From Agaribacter marinus (lineage in GTDB: Bacteria; Pseudomonadota; Gammaproteobacteria; Enterobacterales; Alteromonadaceae), in the NCBI RefSeq assembly GCF_030160655.1, contig NZ_BSOT01000006.1, forward strand, positions 496,001-560,000: DNA of 64,000 nt. The letters are read 5' to 3'. Of the stretch, positions 61,118 through 64,000 are shown piece by piece (position 1 is the first letter of the stretch; the number at the start of each line of letters is the position of its first letter). Below the pieces are notes generated by a model, which had not been told where the DNA came from, searched no databases, and saw nothing but the letters and a program-made list of their open reading frames with translations. The translations under genes were made by a program, and so were the position numbers.

Positions 61118-63880
61118 TTAGAATTTTGCTCTTACACCAATTGAATAACGTGAGCCGTTATCTTCAATTGAGTAAACTTGATCGGCGAAACGACCCGTTT
61201 GACGCAATTCTTCTTCGGTAATATTAATCCCTTCAAAGAATACCGTCACAGTGTCATTTACATCATAGCTTGCACTCACATCCCACTGACCAAACGTATC
61301 GGTGTTAATGGGTTCGCCGTTAAAGCCATTATCTATTTGACGTAAAAAACCTTCGCGGTTGTTGTAAGCAACACGTGCCTGCCAACTCTCTGCTTCATAG
61401 AACATGATGAGGTTTTGAGAATCACCAAGGCCTTCAAGTGCGAAAGTCGTCGAAGAATCATCACCAATCGAAACATCACTATCTACGACGGTTGCATTGG
61501 CAGTTACACCAAAGCCGTTTTCGAATACGTGAGTCCATGCGATTTCGTAACCAGTTACACGCGCCGCTTCACCGTTTTGTGGACGTGTAATGGTATAGGC
61601 TTCTTCTAGACCAACAAGTTCATCTGCGAGTGACGACGGATCAACATTACAATCGGTTGAGTTCGATGGATTACAACGACTACCTGGTTGGCCTTCACGA
61701 TCAGCTAAGGTGTATAACTCCGTGCCGGATAAAGTCGTAATAAAGTCATCTACTTCTTTGTTGAATACCGCAAAGGTAAATAGGCTTGTATCACCATAAT
61801 ACCACTCGTAAGAAATATCCCAGTTTTCTGAGCGGAAAGGTCTTAAGTTCGGGTTACCACCCTGACCAGTTAAGTTTTGACGGCGAGGCTCGTTAAACGT
61901 TGTCGATGGTGAAAGTTCTGATACCGTTGGACGCGTCATTGAATCATACACTGCAAAACGCAATACCATGTCATCGGTTAATTCAAACTTAACGTTGACG
62001 TTTGGTAGTAAACTTGAATAACTGCCTGATTCAACGATATTTTGCTCAGGAGCAAAGACGTTTTGGAATAAGGTCAAATCCGAAGTCGGAATGACGTCAG
62101 ATAAGAAAGCCTGCACTGCATTGCCGTCTACATCTGTTTGTGAGTATCTAGCGCCAATGTTTAAGCTGACAGGCATGTCACCAATGTCATAACCAAAGGT
62201 AAAGTCAACGTATAGGCTGGTGATTTCTTCGTCAATCGTATAGCGGTTACCTTGAAGTGTTGGCTGAATTGGATTGCCAGAGCTTGCTAAGAAATCCACA
62301 TACGCGTCGCCATCATAGGTATAAAACGTATCAATAAGACCAGAGAAGAAGTTGTTCGCAGTGAACGGACGGAAGTCGATTGTAGAATTTGGTGCAGGCG
62401 TACCGTAACCACAAAAGGCACATTGACTACCAAAAATTTGGAACGAGCTTTTTTCCCTTTCTTGATGATACACACCAAAGTTAGCTTTCTGGAATACCTC
62501 TGTATCAGCTAAATAGGTAAAATCAGCTTTGTACTCAGTGATTTTGTCTTCATAAGTAGGTTGATTACCTTTTTCGTTGTAATGCAGACGAGATAGGCTA
62601 GCATCTGGCAAGTTACCGCCACCAAAACCGTCATGCCTTACGGTGGGCGTGCCGCCCGTGCCGTCATACTCATAGTTATTAATTATACCAACCACGTTGA
62701 AACGGTCGCGTCCAGCGCGATCATTTTCAGCACTAGAGGTATTTATGTCGAATTTAGCAGATAAGGCGTCGTTAATTTCCCAATCAACATTTAGACCAAA
62801 ACCATCATTGCTCACATCGCTTGAGTTTCTGGTGTGTGATACAAAGTCAGTGGCCGGGTTACCTGATCCACCGACTGGGAAGTTACCGATTTCTTGCGTG
62901 AACTGAATGAGCGTTCTTGTATCTGGATTTAAAGTACCCGAGCCCACACGGTCAGGTTCAAACCAAGAGGCTAAATCTGTCACTAAGGAATCAACTTCAA
63001 ATTTAGACACAAAGCCATCTAAAGTAATTGTAATGTCTTCGTTGGGCGCAAATTGAAGGACTAAGTTTGCGTTAGTGCGCTTACGTTCTTGCGTGTCGAC
63101 AATTTGATCCCAGTTTCTTGGGATGTAAGCATTCTCAAATAAGACGCCATTTGCGTTTTGAATCGTTTGTCCAGGGCGCCAGCCAGCCGTTTCAATACGA
63201 TTGATTTGGACATCACGTTGCTGATGACTGACTGCGGCTAAAATACCAAATTTGCCGTCTGCGAAGGTGCTACTTACTAACCCTGATACTGACGGAGCGG
63301 TTTCTTCCGACAGTGTTTCATATACACCTTTTGCCGATACTAGTGCAGTAAAGCCTTCATAATCAAACGGACGGGCAGTGAGTAAGTTAATTGTACCACC
63401 GATGCCACCTTCCTGTAGGCCTGCGGTCGTTGTTTTAAATACGTCTGCGCCGACGATTTGGTCTGCGGACAATGAATCGAATGCAAACTCACGTCCTTCC
63501 GTTTCTGACGCGACTTGTCGGCCATTTACTAGCACCGTATTGAATTGGGGGCCGAAACCACGAATAGTGACTGCTTGACCTTCACCACCGCTACGATCAA
63601 TTGAAACGCCTGTAATACGCTGCAACGATTCTGCAACGTTTAAGTCAGGAAATTTACCTAAATCTTCAGCTTTGATGCCATCAGATACAACATTTGCATC
63701 TTTTTTATCAGCCATCGACGCTTTAATACTATTGCGTATACCGCTGACAGAAATAACTTCTACGTTGCTGTTTGCGCCAGATTCTTGTGCAGAAACTAGC
63801 GATGTTTGAAAAAGCGCTCCGGTAACCGCAAGCGCAATGGCGCTACGTTTACCTAAACTAGCCATTGTGTCTATAACCAT
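61118..63880 (-). CDS. TonB-dependent receptor of the galactoside locus
   Basis: A 920-residue outer-membrane transporter of the large Xanthomonas/Caulobacter-type receptor group. It has an extended signal peptide (to VSA), TonB-box-like VEVISVSGIR, plug (about 55-170: NVAESLQRITGVSIDRS, TIRGFGPQFNTVLVNGRQ, LQEGGIGGTINLLTARP) and a barrel ending GVRAKF. ATG 63880 has AGGGG 6 nt upstream. Such receptors import oligosaccharides; position beside GH36, GH42, symporter and SapC genes makes a galactoside the likely ligand. The last 120 bp of the window are its promoter region; no clear operator was seen. Confidence 0.93.
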   Translation of the reverse strand: MVIDTMASLGKRSAIALAVTGALFQTSLVSAQESGANSNVEVISVSGIRNSIKASMADKKDANVVSDGIKAEDLGKFPDLNVAESLQRITGVSIDRSGGEGQAVTIRGFGPQFNTVLVNGRQVASETEGREFAFDSLSADQIVGADVFKTTTAGLQEGGIGGTINLLTARPFDYEGFTALVSAKGVYETLSEETAPSVSGLVSSTFADGKFGILAAVSHQQRDVQINRIETAGWRPGQTIQNANGVLFENAYIPRNWDQIVDTQERKRTNANLVLQFAPNEDITITLDGFVSKFEVDSLVTDLASWFEPDRVGSGTLNPDTRTLIQFTQEIGNFPVGGSGNPATDFVSHTRNSSDVSNDGFGLNVDWEINDALSAKFDINTSSAENDRAGRDRFNVVGIINNYEYDGTGGTPTVRHDGFGGGNLPDASLSRLHYNEKGNQPTYEDKITEYKADFTYLADTEVFQKANFGVYHQEREKSSFQIFGSQCAFCGYGTPAPNSTIDFRPFTANNFFSGLIDTFYTYDGDAYVDFLASSGNPIQPTLQGNRYTIDEEITSLYVDFTFGYDIGDMPVSLNIGARYSQTDVDGNAVQAFLSDVIPTSDLTLFQNVFAPEQNIVESGSYSSLLPNVNVKFELTDDMVLRFAVYDSMTRPTVSELSPSTTFNEPRRQNLTGQGGNPNLRPFRSENWDISYEWYYGDTSLFTFAVFNKEVDDFITTLSGTELYTLADREGQPGSRCNPSNSTDCNVDPSSLADELVGLEEAYTITRPQNGEAARVTGYEIAWTHVFENGFGVTANATVVDSDVSIGDDSSTTFALEGLGDSQNLIMFYEAESWQARVAYNNREGFLRQIDNGFNGEPINTDTFGQWDVSASYDVNDTVTVFFEGINITEEELRQTGRFADQVYSIEDNGSRYSIGVRAKF

Positions 63881-64000
63881 ATTTTACCCCTGTGTTGTAT
63901 GTTCAGACCTTTTTTTATCTGTTTCAGTCTGTGTACCTTTAGCAATTACTACCAAAAAGTATAAAAAAGCCTATTTAACTTATTTATATTATAATTACTC

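Noticed and set aside
1-64000. Search for tRNA, rRNA, CRISPR arrays, insertion sequences, integrases and att-like long direct repeats
   Set aside because: None was recognised by reading; the only long direct repeat is the 69-bp promoter module pair.

Overview
The window is a stretch of chromosome from an AT-rich, marine-type gammaproteobacterium. The best guess is the Alteromonadales/Alteromonadaceae. This is inferred from four large TonB-dependent receptors, a SapC/tryptophan-halogenase/TonB-receptor sugar locus, a HutZ-type haem locus, an ArgP/ArgO pair and a periplasmic LigE-type ligase. No rRNA, tRNA, CRISPR array, transposase or phage gene was seen.

Layout. 0-3.1 kb: end of a urease operon (ureC C-terminus, ureE, ureF, ureG) followed by a tiny exported His-rich membrane protein. 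3.1-12.5 kb: metabolic singletons (SDR, MoeB, GFA protein, glucosamine/GlcNAc-type kinase, secreted esterase with a duplicated C-terminal module, methylglyoxal synthase, a tandem DsbA/HCCA-isomerase-like protein, two divergent periplasmic binding-protein-like genes). 12.5-18.6 kb: a Fur-box-controlled haem uptake locus (receptor; divergent hmuTUV and a HugZ/HutZ protein). 18.6-27.6 kb: an ECF sigma/anti-sigma/STN-receptor cell-surface signalling system, then a secreted PI-PLC-like phosphodiesterase and a second, paralogous receptor. Pho-box-like direct repeats precede all three transcription units, and two of them share a 69-bp promoter module. 27.7-34.9 kb: a PilJ-like/GGDEF cyclase, an AlkC-type repair protein with a DUF2252 protein, a VanZ-like protein, and a DUF7010-SMR-histidine kinase-response regulator operon. 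35-39 kb: LysR/pirin/flavin reductase, a GlcG-like protein and periplasmic DNA ligase LigE. 39.5-46.2 kb: LysR, an ECF sigma factor fused to a long membrane domain, a CIA30 protein, an acyltransferase, and a chemoreceptor with no obvious sensor domain overlapped by a NIT-like membrane protein. 46.2-51.9 kb: ArgO/ArgP, a LysE-type exporter, and a tyrosine-catabolic operon (hpd, VOC, FAH) divergent from a MarR regulator with two tandem palindromes between them. 51.9-63.9 kb: a galactoside utilisation locus (FadR-type regulator, GH36 alpha-galactosidase, GH42 beta-galactosidase, sodium/sugar symporter, SapC, halogenase-like flavoprotein, TonB receptor).

The most notable system is the 18.6-27.6 kb block. 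It looks like a phosphate-starvation-controlled surface signalling and organophosphate scavenging island: PhoB would switch on the sigma factor, and PhoB plus or minus the sigma factor would switch on a secreted phosphodiesterase and a dedicated outer-membrane receptor. Other unusual items are the sigma-membrane fusion with Gly-pentad repeats and a nested inverted repeat at its promoter, the split chemoreceptor/NIT pair, and the AlkC-DUF2252 operon. All functional assignments come from reading motifs by eye; no database search was possible.
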